A stretch of 64,000 nucleotides of DNA, from contig NZ_SLUN01000011.1 in NCBI RefSeq assembly GCF_004340685.1, forward strand, positions 1 to 64,000. The letters are read 5' to 3'. Positions 18,873-27,207 of the stretch are shown here, piece by piece; the first letter of the stretch is position 1; each line of letters opens with the position of its first letter. The translations under genes were made by a program, and so were the position numbers. A model generated the notes under the pieces. It made no database searches. It saw nothing but the letters and a program-made list of their open reading frames with translations, and was not told where the DNA came from. This DNA comes from Hydrogenispora ethanolica. Lineage in GTDB: Bacteria > Bacillota > UBA4882 > UBA8346.

Positions 18873-20447
18873 TTAATGTTTTAAGCCTCCTTCCGCGATG
18901 GTATGAATGATTTTTTCTTCATTGATATTTTCGCCAAGCAGCTCCGCAATTTTTACCCGGTCCCGCAGAACCGTGACCCGATGACTGCAGCGCACCACTT
19001 CTTCAAGTTCGGAAGAGATAAACAAAATCGACATTCCTTCATTGCAAAGTTCCATGATCAACTTCTGAATTTCCGTCTTGGCTTCCACATCGATACCGCG
19101 CGTGGGTTCATCCAAAATTAAAAAACGGGGATTTGAAGCCAGCCAGCGGGCCAAAATTACTTTTTGCTGGTTGCCGCCGCTCAAATTTTTTACCGGCTGT
19201 TCCGTGCTTGGAGTAATTATATTTAAGTCCCGGATAAATTTCTCTACGATCTCCAACTGTTTTTTTCGCGATAAAAAACGAAACCAACCCTGCCTGGTTT
19301 GCAGCGCCAAAATAATATTTTCCCGCACTGTCAAGTTGGAAATAATGCCTTCTCTTTTACGATCTTCAGGGCAATAGCCAAATCCGCAACTGATGGCACG
19401 TTGTGGAGAATCTAACGATACCGGTTTTCCATCCAATAGAGCCTGCCCTTTATCAGAGCGGTCAATCCCAAAAATCAGTTTTGCCAGCTCGGTACGGCCC
19501 GAACCCAACAGTCCCGCTAAACCGACGACCTCTCCCAATGAGAATACCAAATCCAAGGGATGAATCGAACCTTTCCGCCCTATGCCGTTTACTTTCAAGA
19601 AAGCCTCTTTCTCCTCAACATTTTGATGCCGGGCAGTCTTGGTTGAAGAAGCTTTCTCCAAATCGGCCAGCTCCTTGCCGACCATGGCCGTAATCAATTC
19701 CAGCCTTGGGAATTTGGCAGTCTCGTAACTTCCAACCAGATTCCCGTTACGCAATACGGTGATTCGATCGCTGATTTCATAGACCTGATTCAAAAAATGC
19801 GTAATAAAGATAATCCCCATGCCTTCATTTTTTAGTTTACGCATGATTTCAAAGAGTTGTTTGACTTCATTCTCATCCAGGCTGGAAGTCGGTTCGTCCA
19901 AAATTAAAAGCCGGGCTGAGATATCGACGGCCCGGGCAATTGCGACCATCTGTTGGATCGCAATGGAATAAGCCGATAACGGCTCGGTAACATCCAATTG
20001 AATGTTAAGCCGGGCCAAAGCCGATTCCGCGCGCCGGTTTATTTCTTTCCAATCGATCTGTCCGAAACGCATCGGTTGACGCCCAAGGTATATATTCTCG
20101 GCAACAGAAAGGTAAGGCACCAGATTTACTTCCTGATAAACCGTGCTGATTCCCAGCAATTGCGCTTCATGCGGCGAGTGAGGGTCAATCTCTTTCCCCT
20201 CAAACAGTACTTTTCCACTCTCCCGGCGGTGAACTCCGGTCAGTACTTTTATTAAGGTCGATTTCCCGGCGCCGTTCTGCCCCATCAGTGCATGGATCTC
20301 GCCCGAACTCACCGTAAAATCGACGTTGGTTAGCGCTTTCACACCCGGAAAACTGATGTTGATATGGCTCATTTCCAGCAAGGCCGGAGAAGCGGGACGT
20401 TCGAAATTTCCCGCGACACTGCTTTGGTCTTTCGATAGTCCAGGCAT
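18873..20447 (-). CDS. Sugar ABC transporter ATPase (YtfR-like)
   Basis: Energy-coupling subunit with two complete nucleotide-binding domains. First: Walker A GQNGAGKST, LSAYSIAIQQM, Walker B LILDEPTSS. Second: GLLGSGRTE, YCPEDRKREG, LSGGNQQK, LILDEPTRGID. Start at the ATG at 20447, behind GAGGTGG; about 524 residues. It is separated from the upstream binding-protein gene by a strong hairpin and followed without a gap by the permease genes. Confidence 0.87.
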   Translation of the reverse strand: MPGLSKDQSSVAGNFERPASPALLEMSHINISFPGVKALTNVDFTVSSGEIHALMGQNGAGKSTLIKVLTGVHRRESGKVLFEGKEIDPHSPHEAQLLGISTVYQEVNLVPYLSVAENIYLGRQPMRFGQIDWKEINRRAESALARLNIQLDVTEPLSAYSIAIQQMVAIARAVDISARLLILDEPTSSLDENEVKQLFEIMRKLKNEGMGIIFITHFLNQVYEISDRITVLRNGNLVGSYETAKFPRLELITAMVGKELADLEKASSTKTARHQNVEEKEAFLKVNGIGRKGSIHPLDLVFSLGEVVGLAGLLGSGRTELAKLIFGIDRSDKGQALLDGKPVSLDSPQRAISCGFGYCPEDRKREGIISNLTVRENIILALQTRQGWFRFLSRKKQLEIVEKFIRDLNIITPSTEQPVKNLSGGNQQKVILARWLASNPRFLILDEPTRGIDVEAKTEIQKLIMELCNEGMSILFISSELEEVVRCSHRVTVLRDRVKIAELLGENINEEKIIHTIAEGGLKH

Positions 20448-20510
20448 CCTAGTACCACCTCTGATTGAATAATTCGCCAAAAACATGAAATGAATAACAT
20501 ACTTTATTCT

Positions 20511-20543
20511 GCAGGAGTTTCCCAGAGAGTGGGAAACTCCTGC
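20511..20543 (-). other. Intercistronic hairpin after the binding-protein gene
   Basis: Perfect 13-bp stem, GCAGGAGTTTCCC against GGGAAACTCCTGC, with a 7-nt loop and no T run. It lies between the binding-protein gene and the ATPase gene. Hairpins here usually protect the upstream message or partly attenuate transcription so that more binding protein is made than the other subunits. Confidence 0.8.
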
Positions 20544-20569
20544 AATTCATGACCGATGGGGAGGAGTGA

Positions 20570-21526
20570 TTAATATTTCCGAGTCGGCAAAACCTCTTTC
20601 GCAACTTCTTGCGGGAAGATGCCTTCTTTGGTTACGATTCGTTTCGGAAGCGGTTTTTTGGCCATAATCGCTTCCACGGCATCAAAGAATTGCGGTCCCA
20701 GCAACGGGCTGCATTCAACCGTGCAATTCAATTTGCCCTCGATCATCGCCTCAAAAGCGCCGCGCACAGCGTCAATGGAAACGATAATGATGTCTTTGCC
20801 GGGTTTTAAACCGTACTCTTCAATGGCCTGGATGGCACCGATGGCCATATCGTCATTATGGGCGAACAAAGCATCGATATTTTTGCCCTCAGCCTTTAAG
20901 AAAGCCTCCATGACTTCCTTGCCCTTGGAACGGGTAAAATCGCCACTCTGGGATTTGATGACTTTCATGTTCGGGTAACTTTTGATAATCTCTTCAAAAC
21001 CTTCTTTACGATCAATGGCGGGAGCGGAACCGACGGTGCCTTGCAGCTCAACGATGTTGGCTTTGCCTTTCATCTTTTCAGCGAGCCATTTGCCGGCGCG
21101 CCGGCCTTCTTCTACAAAGTCAGAACCCATGAAGGTTACCCACAAAGAAGTATCTTTGCTGTCTACGGCACGGTCGCTTAGGATTACCGGAATCTTCGCC
21201 CGTTTGGCTTCTCTCAAAACCGGTTCCCAACCAGTCTCGACAACCGGCGAAAAACCGATCACATCCACTTTTTGCGCGATGAAGGAACGGATGGCTTTAA
21301 TCTGGTTCTCTTGTTTTTGTTGCGCGTCGGAGAACTTCAATTCTATGCCACGTTTCTTAGCCTCGGAAATAATCGATTCGGTATTGGCCGTCCGCCAAGC
21401 GCTCTCCGCGCCCACCTGCGAAAAACCGACCACAATCTTTTTGGCGGCGCCAACGACGCCCAGGCTTAACAATATTACCAAACAACATACTGTTGCAACC
21501 GCGAAATACAACTTACCTCTCTTCAC
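20570..21526 (-). CDS. Sugar-binding protein (YtfQ-like), probable arabinose importer
   Basis: Extracellular receptor, about 318 residues. Signal peptide with core FAVATVCCLVILLSLG. It closely follows the YtfQ pattern: VVGFSQVGAESAWRTANTES at the mature N terminus, GFSPVVETGWEPVL near 95, LSDRAVD, and AHNDDMAIGAI near 225. Start placed at the GTG at 21526 because GGAGGG precedes it. YtfQ of E. coli binds galactofuranose and the Shewanella relatives serve arabinose; the ara genes around it favour arabinose here. Confidence 0.87.
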   Translation of the reverse strand: MKRGKLYFAVATVCCLVILLSLGVVGAAKKIVVGFSQVGAESAWRTANTESIISEAKKRGIELKFSDAQQKQENQIKAIRSFIAQKVDVIGFSPVVETGWEPVLREAKRAKIPVILSDRAVDSKDTSLWVTFMGSDFVEEGRRAGKWLAEKMKGKANIVELQGTVGSAPAIDRKEGFEEIIKSYPNMKVIKSQSGDFTRSKGKEVMEAFLKAEGKNIDALFAHNDDMAIGAIQAIEEYGLKPGKDIIIVSIDAVRGAFEAMIEGKLNCTVECSPLLGPQFFDAVEAIMAKKPLPKRIVTKEGIFPQEVAKEVLPTRKY

Positions 21527-21865
21527 AATGAAACCCTCCTTCTTCTTTTTCAAGCGAACCGAAGACAAGCCGAGCTGAATGTTTCCTGACACCCCTCCTT
21601 CCAACAAAAGCGATATTGTGACCAGCCAGATAATAAAACAAAAAATTTGCCATTGTGTAACTTTATTTTTACATTATTAGTATAGGAAATCCTCACCCGG
21701 CTTTGAATAGAAATTTTTCAATTATTATAGAATATCTTTTCTCCCGAACCGGCCGTTTCGCCGCCTTCCCCGAAATAACGGTTGACTTTACGTGATGCTA
21801 CGCTTATTCTATCTATAGACTGTAGCTCTGCGGCATTTACCCAAATATATGAGTTGGTGAAGCGG

Positions 21866-22945
21866 ATGTTAGACCCGAGTAATCCGTCCCCAAAATATAG
21901 TCAGTTAAAAGAGCATCTCAAAGAATTGATTCGCGACGGCGAACTTTCGCCCGGCGAAAAACTGCCTTCCGAAAATGATCTGGCCCGGCGTTTCAAACTG
22001 AGCCGTCATACGGTTCGGCAAGCTTTAGGGGAACTCGAAAACGAAGGTTTTATCTACCGCGAACAAGGCCGCGGAACGTTTTGCCGGCAAAATCCGAAAA
22101 CCGTCCGCCCTAACATCGCGGTACTGACCACCTATATTTCGGACTATATCTTTCCTGCGATTATCAAAGGGATCGAAGAAGTATTCAGTTCCGAGGGATA
22201 TAATCTGATCCTGGCCAGTACCAACAATGATCCGGTGAAAGAGGCCCAATGTCTGGAAAACCTGATCAGCCAGGACATTGTCGCTCTGATTGTAGAGCCG
22301 ACCCAAAGCGCGCAGCCCAGTTCCAATCTTGATTATTTCCACAAGCTTGAAACCAGAGGCATCCCTTATGTAATGATTCATGCCTGCTATCCCGAGTTGG
22401 ACCCGGCCTACCTTGTCATGGACGATGAACGCGGCGGCTATCTGGCCACTCAGTATCTTTTGCAGCTTGGCCATCGGCGAATCGCCGGAATTTTCAAAAG
22501 CGACGATATGCAAGGAGTTCAACGCCGCCAAGGTTTTCTGGCGGCACTCGCTGAATATCAACTTTTACCCAACCCGAACTGGATTGGCAGCTATAAAACC
22601 GGGCAAATCCACTCCTACCCTTTTGAGTTCAGTCGGAGTTTACTTACGCAAGATCCGCGTCCTACCGCAATCGTCTGTTACAACGACCAGATCGCTTTGG
22701 AAGTGTTGGAAGCGATCCGTCATGCGGGCCTCAAGGTTCCTCAGGATATTTCATTAATCGGCTATGACGATTCACTGCTAGCCTCCGCCTCCGAGGTAAA
22801 GCTGACTACTTTTAAGCATCCGAAAGCAGAAATGGGCCGTCAGGCAGCCCGATTTGTCATCGATATGCTGAATGGCCGGATCGCGAAACCAAGTCTCACC
22901 TATCCTCCGGAGTTAATCATCCGTTCTTCCTGTCGAACTCTTTGA
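21866..22945 (+). CDS. araR: AraR, arabinose-responsive transcriptional repressor
   Basis: GntR-type winged helix at the N terminus (YSQLKEHLKELI, GEKLPSENDLARRF, LSRHTVRQALGELE) joined to a LacI/GalR-type sugar-binding domain (PNIAVLTTYIS near 75 to the end). This head-body fusion is the hallmark of Bacillus AraR, which releases DNA when L-arabinose binds. I place the start at the ATG at 21866 (about 359 residues); an in-frame extension back to 21782 is not family-like. It lies between the importer operon and araBD, and TTGTACGTACAA-type operators occur at araB, araA and within the isomerase-like gene at 27.2-28.7 kb. Confidence 0.9.
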   Translation: MLDPSNPSPKYSQLKEHLKELIRDGELSPGEKLPSENDLARRFKLSRHTVRQALGELENEGFIYREQGRGTFCRQNPKTVRPNIAVLTTYISDYIFPAIIKGIEEVFSSEGYNLILASTNNDPVKEAQCLENLISQDIVALIVEPTQSAQPSSNLDYFHKLETRGIPYVMIHACYPELDPAYLVMDDERGGYLATQYLLQLGHRRIAGIFKSDDMQGVQRRQGFLAALAEYQLLPNPNWIGSYKTGQIHSYPFEFSRSLLTQDPRPTAIVCYNDQIALEVLEAIRHAGLKVPQDISLIGYDDSLLASASEVKLTTFKHPKAEMGRQAARFVIDMLNGRIAKPSLTYPPELIIRSSCRTL

Positions 22946-22998
22946 AATGCGATCATCCATCCTTTTCCGAATATCCGTTAGAATCATCGCCAAGGAGT

Positions 22999-23041
22999 TT
23001 GACGGGGGCCGGCGAATCCATTATAATGGTTGTACGTACAA
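22999..23041 (+). promoter_or_regulatory. araBD promoter with overlapping AraR operator
   Basis: -35 TTGACG (22999-23004), 17-bp spacer, -10 TATAAT (23022-23027), followed at once by the perfect 12-bp palindrome TTGTACGTACAA (23030-23041) covering the expected start point. Repressor bound there would block initiation. The araB ATG at 23104 follows after about 60 bases of leader ending in AAAAAAGGAG. Confidence 0.9.
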
Positions 23042-23103
23042 GTATTGCATCCGATATATCAAATTACCAAAATAAATAAAGCAAAAAAAGGAGCGTAGGT
23101 AAA

Positions 23104-24786
23104 ATGAAGACAGACCCCTTGGTTCTGGGATTGGATTTTGGGACCGATTCGGTGCGCGCCCTAGTCGTCAACGCCTCCAACGGAAAGGAAGAAGCCAGTG
23201 CAGTCGCTTACTACCCGCGTTGGGCGAAAGGAAAGTATTGCGATCCGGATAAGTTCCAATTCCGGCAACACCCTCTTGATTATGTGGAGAGCTTGGAATC
23301 GGCTATTCGAGAAGCTTTGGCGAAAATGCCAGCCGGCTCCGGCGAAGCCATCGTCGGCATCGGCATCGACACCACAGGGTCCACTCCTTGCGCCATCGAC
23401 CAAGCGGGGCTGCCTTTGGCCCTCCGGCCCGAATTTTCTGACAACCCCAACGCCATGTTCATCCTCTGGAAAGATCATACCGCCATCCGCGAAGCTCAAG
23501 AAATTAATGAAATTGCCAAGTCCTGGGGCGGGACCGATTTTACCAAATATGAAGGTGGCGTTTATTCGTCGGAGTGGTTTTGGGCGAAGATCTTGCATGT
23601 TTTACGGGAAGATAAGGCGATTCGGGAGGCGGCGTTCTCCTGGGTCGAACATTGCGATTGGATTCCAGCATTGCTGACCGGGATGGTGGATCCCCTCTCC
23701 ATGAAACGGAGCCGTTGTGCCGCGGGGCATAAGGCAATGTGGCACCAGGAATGGGGCGGCCTGCCGGATGAGGCGTTTCTGACCCGGCTCGATCCCTTAT
23801 TGGCCGGACTGAAGGGACGGTTATTCACTGAGACCGTCACTTCCGATGTCAAAGTCGGCGGATTAACCCCGGAATGGGCCGAGCGTTTGGGAATGAAGCC
23901 GGGCACCGCGGTGGCGGTGGGCGCCTTCGATTGCCACATGGGCGCGGTCGGCGCCGAGATCACCGAGGCGACCCTGGTGAAGATCATGGGGACTTCCACC
24001 TGCGATGTCATGATAGCCGCGCCGGAGGTAATCGGCACGAAATTAGTTTCGGGAATCTGCGGCCAGGTGGACGGTTCGGTCATTCCCGGAATGATCGGCT
24101 TGGAAGCCGGACAATCGGCATTCGGCGATGTGTATGCCTGGTTCCGCCGGTTGATCGCTTGGCCGCTCCAGGCGATCCTGCCGGAAACTTCCTTAATTGA
24201 CAGTGCCACCGCTGAAAAACTGCGCGCGGAAATCGAATCCAAAATTCTGTTGAAACTCACCGCCGAAGCCGCACAATTGGGCCCCGAAGAGACCAGTCTG
24301 CTGGCTCTGGATTGGTTAAACGGCCGCCGGACGCCTTTTGCCGATCAAACGCTGAAAGGCGCGGTGCTCGGCTTAACATTGGGAACTACCGCTCCGAAAC
24401 TCTTCCGGGCTTTGGTTGAGGCTACCGCCTATGGCGCCAAGGCGATCGTGGAACGCTTCCAGGAAGAGGGCGTCCAAATCGACCAAGTCATCGCCATTGG
24501 CGGCATCGCCAAAAAGAGCGATTTCGTAATGCAGATCACCGCCGACGTGTTGAATATGCCGATCAAAGTCGCCGAATCCGAGCAAGCCTGCGCACTCGGC
24601 GCCAGCATGTTCGGAGCGGTGGCCGGCGGGCTTTTTGCCACCATCCATGACGCCCAGGCCAAACTGAACGGCGGTTTTAGCAAGACGTACGTGCCGATCC
24701 CCGAGAATGCCCTGCGGTATCAGAGCAGCTATCAATGCTATCTCTCGGTCGGCAAATCTTTGGAAAAGACTTTACAGGCTTTATAA
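23104..24786 (+). CDS. araB: L-ribulokinase
   Basis: FGGY-family kinase that phosphorylates L-ribulose to L-ribulose-5-phosphate with ATP. 560 residues, as in other AraB proteins. The N terminus has the phosphate-binding LGLDFGTDSVRALV, then GIDTTGSTPC (near 95), catalytic-region GAFDCHMGAVGA (near 275), MGTSTCDVM, and the C-terminal GGIAKKSDFVMQI (near 465). First gene of araBD behind the AraR-controlled promoter. Confidence 0.95.
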   Translation: MKTDPLVLGLDFGTDSVRALVVNASNGKEEASAVAYYPRWAKGKYCDPDKFQFRQHPLDYVESLESAIREALAKMPAGSGEAIVGIGIDTTGSTPCAIDQAGLPLALRPEFSDNPNAMFILWKDHTAIREAQEINEIAKSWGGTDFTKYEGGVYSSEWFWAKILHVLREDKAIREAAFSWVEHCDWIPALLTGMVDPLSMKRSRCAAGHKAMWHQEWGGLPDEAFLTRLDPLLAGLKGRLFTETVTSDVKVGGLTPEWAERLGMKPGTAVAVGAFDCHMGAVGAEITEATLVKIMGTSTCDVMIAAPEVIGTKLVSGICGQVDGSVIPGMIGLEAGQSAFGDVYAWFRRLIAWPLQAILPETSLIDSATAEKLRAEIESKILLKLTAEAAQLGPEETSLLALDWLNGRRTPFADQTLKGAVLGLTLGTTAPKLFRALVEATAYGAKAIVERFQEEGVQIDQVIAIGGIAKKSDFVMQITADVLNMPIKVAESEQACALGASMFGAVAGGLFATIHDAQAKLNGGFSKTYVPIPENALRYQSSYQCYLSVGKSLEKTLQAL

Positions 24787-24828
24787 GTTTTGGATCATGA
24801 GAATCTCGTCGCAAAGAGGTGTCGGATC

Positions 24829-25530
24829 ATGCTTGAATCCCTAAAAGAGCAGGTACTTGAAGCGAATCTGGAGCTAAACCGCAGGAACTTGGTGATCTAT
24901 ACTTGGGGCAATGTCAGCGGGATCGACCGGGAAAAAGGGTTCGTTGTCATTAAACCGAGCGGAGTCCCTTACGAGGAACTTCGGGCGGATGCCATGGTCG
25001 TATTGACTCTGGACGGCCGGATCGTCGAGGGAACGCTGAACCCCTCCTCGGATACCCCGACCCACCTGGAACTGTACCGCAGTTTTCCCACCATCGGCGG
25101 CGTGGTCCATACCCATTCCCCGTATGCCACTTCCTGGGCGCAGGCCCGGGTGGGAATTCCTTGCTACGGGACGACTCACGCCGATTATTTTTACGGCACG
25201 ATTCCCTGTACCCGGCCGCTCTCCCGAACCGAGATTGAGAGCGAGTATGAACTCAATACCGCCAAAGTGATCGTAGAGCGTTTTCAAGATCTGAACTATC
25301 AATTCGTCCCGGGAGTTCTGGCGGCCGGACACGGACCCTTCACTTGGGGCAAAAATGCGCTGGATGCGGTCCACAACAGCGTGGTTCTGGAGGAGATCGC
25401 CAAGATGTCCCTCCATACGCTGCAGTTGAACCCGGCGGCCGAACCGGTCTCCCAGTATCTGCTCGACAAGCATTTCTTGCGCAAACACGGACCCAATGCC
25501 TACTATGGCCAGAAGACCGCGGAAAAATAG
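24829..25530 (+). CDS. araD: L-ribulose-5-phosphate 4-epimerase
   Basis: Class II aldolase-family epimerase giving D-xylulose-5-phosphate, the last step of the pathway. 233 residues. Visible: [20 protein letters not shown], zinc-ligand [13 protein letters not shown] (near 96), [11 protein letters not shown] (near 118) and [10 protein letters not shown] (near 170). Start at the ATG at 24829 behind GAGGTG; it lies 43 bp after araB in the same transcript. Confidence 0.95.
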   Translation: MLESLKEQVLEANLELNRRNLVIYTWGNVSGIDREKGFVVIKPSGVPYEELRADAMVVLTLDGRIVEGTLNPSSDTPTHLELYRSFPTIGGVVHTHSPYATSWAQARVGIPCYGTTHADYFYGTIPCTRPLSRTEIESEYELNTAKVIVERFQDLNYQFVPGVLAAGHGPFTWGKNALDAVHNSVVLEEIAKMSLHTLQLNPAAEPVSQYLLDKHFLRKHGPNAYYGQKTAEK

Positions 25531-25567
25531 CGTTCCGCCATTCCAATCCCCTATCTGACTGAAGACG

Positions 25568-25612
25568 AAACCAGGCTACCCTGAGCCATACCGGGTAGCC
25601 TGGTTTTTGATT
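25568..25612 (+). terminator. Terminator of araBD
   Basis: Long hairpin, AAACCAGGCTACCC against GGGTAGCCTGGTTT, followed by TTGATTTT on the plus strand. It lies 38 bp after the araD stop and just before the convergent alcohol dehydrogenase gene, so it may serve both strands. Confidence 0.9.
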
Positions 25613-25622
25613 TTCGAATCGT

Positions 25623-26795
25623 TTACTTCAGGGCCAGCCGGTAGATAGCTAAAACGTCCGCCCGCCGCAACTTCACGAAGTTGCCGATCGTCTGGCGATC
25701 GCCGGCCGTACATTTGTCGGCCATCTCTTCCAGCTTTTCCTCGGGGATCTGTAGCTCATTCAGTCTCGTCGGCAGACCCAACGAGCGGTAGAAGGATTCC
25801 AAGCGCTTGATTCCTTCCAGGGCCGTCCGCTCCGGCGAACCGAAACTGCAATCGACATTCCAGACCCGTACCGCGTACTGTGCGAAACGAGCCAAATCGT
25901 GGCGGTAAACATACTTCATCCAGGCCGGAAAGATTACCGCCAGGCCGGCGCCATGGGCGACATCGTAGGCTGCGCTGAGCTCATGCTCGATATCATGGGA
26001 ACCCCAATCGCCGGTCCTCCCGGTATTCAGGAGGTTATTATGGGCCACGGTTCCGGCCCACATCACCTCGGCCCAGGCCGCGTAATGATCCGGCTCCGCC
26101 GCCAATAACGGCGCATTTTGAATGATGGTTTTCAGCGTGGCCTCGCAGAGCCGGTCGGTAAAGTCCACCTCCCGGGTGTTGGTAAAATAGCGCTCCATGA
26201 TATGGGCCATGATATCCGAAGCGCCGCAAGCCATCTGGTATTTGGGCAGCGTGAATGCCAATTCCGGATTGAGGATCGAGAAACGGGGATAGATCAGCTC
26301 CGAATTGAAGCCCCGCTTGTACCAACCATCCTCGTTGGTGATGACACTGGCGGTGCTGGCTTCGCTGCCGGCGGCCGGAATTGTCAGGACCGTCCCCACC
26401 TGGAGCGCCTCCTTCAATTCCGCCTTGCCGCTGAAGAAATCCCAGACATCCCCGGCATAAGGGACGCCCATGGCGATCGCTTTGGCCGAATCGATGACGC
26501 TGCCGCCGCCGGCCGCCAGGATAAAGCCGATCCCCCGCTCCCGGCAGAGCTGAATGCCTTGCCGGACCAGGCTCAGCCGCGGATTCGGCTGAACCCCGGC
26601 CAGCTCGACGATGTCCACCCCGGCCCGCCGCAAGGAGGCGACGATCCGATCATATAACCCGGTCCGGCGAATCGAGCCGCCGCCGTAATGCAGCAGCACC
26701 TTATCTCCATAAGCGCGGACCTCGGTCCCCGCTTGTTCTTCCATGCCCTTCCCGAAAAGGATCTTGGTTGGATTTTGAAAGATAAAGTTTTCCAC
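25623..26795 (-). CDS. Iron-containing alcohol dehydrogenase (butanol dehydrogenase-like)
   Basis: NAD(P)H-dependent reductase of the group III metal-dependent alcohol dehydrogenases, reducing aldehydes during fermentation. NAD-binding GGGSVIDSAKAIAMG (near 95), PAAGSEAS, metal-ligand regions DIMAHIMERYF (near 190) and HELSAAYDVAHGAGLAV (near 260) preceded by NTGRTGDWGSHDIEH, which is typical of the BdhA/YugJ branch. Start at the GTG at 26795, behind GGAAGGGAGAGTG; about 390 residues. It is convergent with araBD. Substrate unknown. Confidence 0.87.
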   Translation of the reverse strand: MENFIFQNPTKILFGKGMEEQAGTEVRAYGDKVLLHYGGGSIRRTGLYDRIVASLRRAGVDIVELAGVQPNPRLSLVRQGIQLCRERGIGFILAAGGGSVIDSAKAIAMGVPYAGDVWDFFSGKAELKEALQVGTVLTIPAAGSEASTASVITNEDGWYKRGFNSELIYPRFSILNPELAFTLPKYQMACGASDIMAHIMERYFTNTREVDFTDRLCEATLKTIIQNAPLLAAEPDHYAAWAEVMWAGTVAHNNLLNTGRTGDWGSHDIEHELSAAYDVAHGAGLAVIFPAWMKYVYRHDLARFAQYAVRVWNVDCSFGSPERTALEGIKRLESFYRSLGLPTRLNELQIPEEKLEEMADKCTAGDRQTIGNFVKLRRADVLAIYRLALK

Positions 26796-26942
26796 CCACT
26801 CACTCTCCCTTCCATCCAATTTTGCGAAGCCGATGAAGGCGCCGCCTGATCACGTTTTCGAAACGGCGCCCGAGATCCGCCGCCATCCCCACCCCGCTTC
26901 GGGATGGGGATGGCCGAAACCAAAACTTTCACTCAAGCTTTT

Positions 26943-27076
26943 TCGAAGCGTTGTGATAAACCCTGCCCGAAGGCCAGGGTGAACACAAAAGCTCGGAAAA
27001 GCAAGTGATAAAGTCGTTTTTTAGTCCACTGAAAGGCTGATTTCCGTTTCGAAAGACTTTATCACATGGCTTTTAG
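26943..27076 (+). mobile_element. MITE-like element, copy A
   Basis: About 134 bp bounded by imperfect terminal inverted repeats, AAGCGTTGTGATAAA at the left and TTTATCACATGGCTTTT at the right. Inside are a second inverted pair (GTGATAAAGTC/GACTTTATCAC) and a small CCCTG/CAGGG hairpin. The first 80 bp and the right end match copy B; about 40 bp in the middle differ. No coding capacity. Its right end runs into copy B, so the two are in direct tandem. No transposase is visible in the window. Confidence 0.75.
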
Positions 27077-27207
27077 AAGCGTTGTGATAAACCCTGTCCG
27101 AAGGCCAGGGTGAACACAAAAGCTCAGAAAAGCAAGTGATAAAGTCGTTTTGAAATCCTTTTGCCAGTCGAATCGTTTGGAAAGAGACTTTATCACATGG
27201 CTTTTAG
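27074..27207 (+). mobile_element. MITE-like element, copy B
   Basis: Same structure as copy A and in the same orientation, sharing the junction GGCTTTTAGAAGCG. It is almost identical to copy C, which lies 2.9 kb away in the opposite orientation. The stop codon of the isomerase-like gene (27204-27206) is made from the last bases of the element, so the element abuts or entered the very 3' end of that gene. Confidence 0.78.
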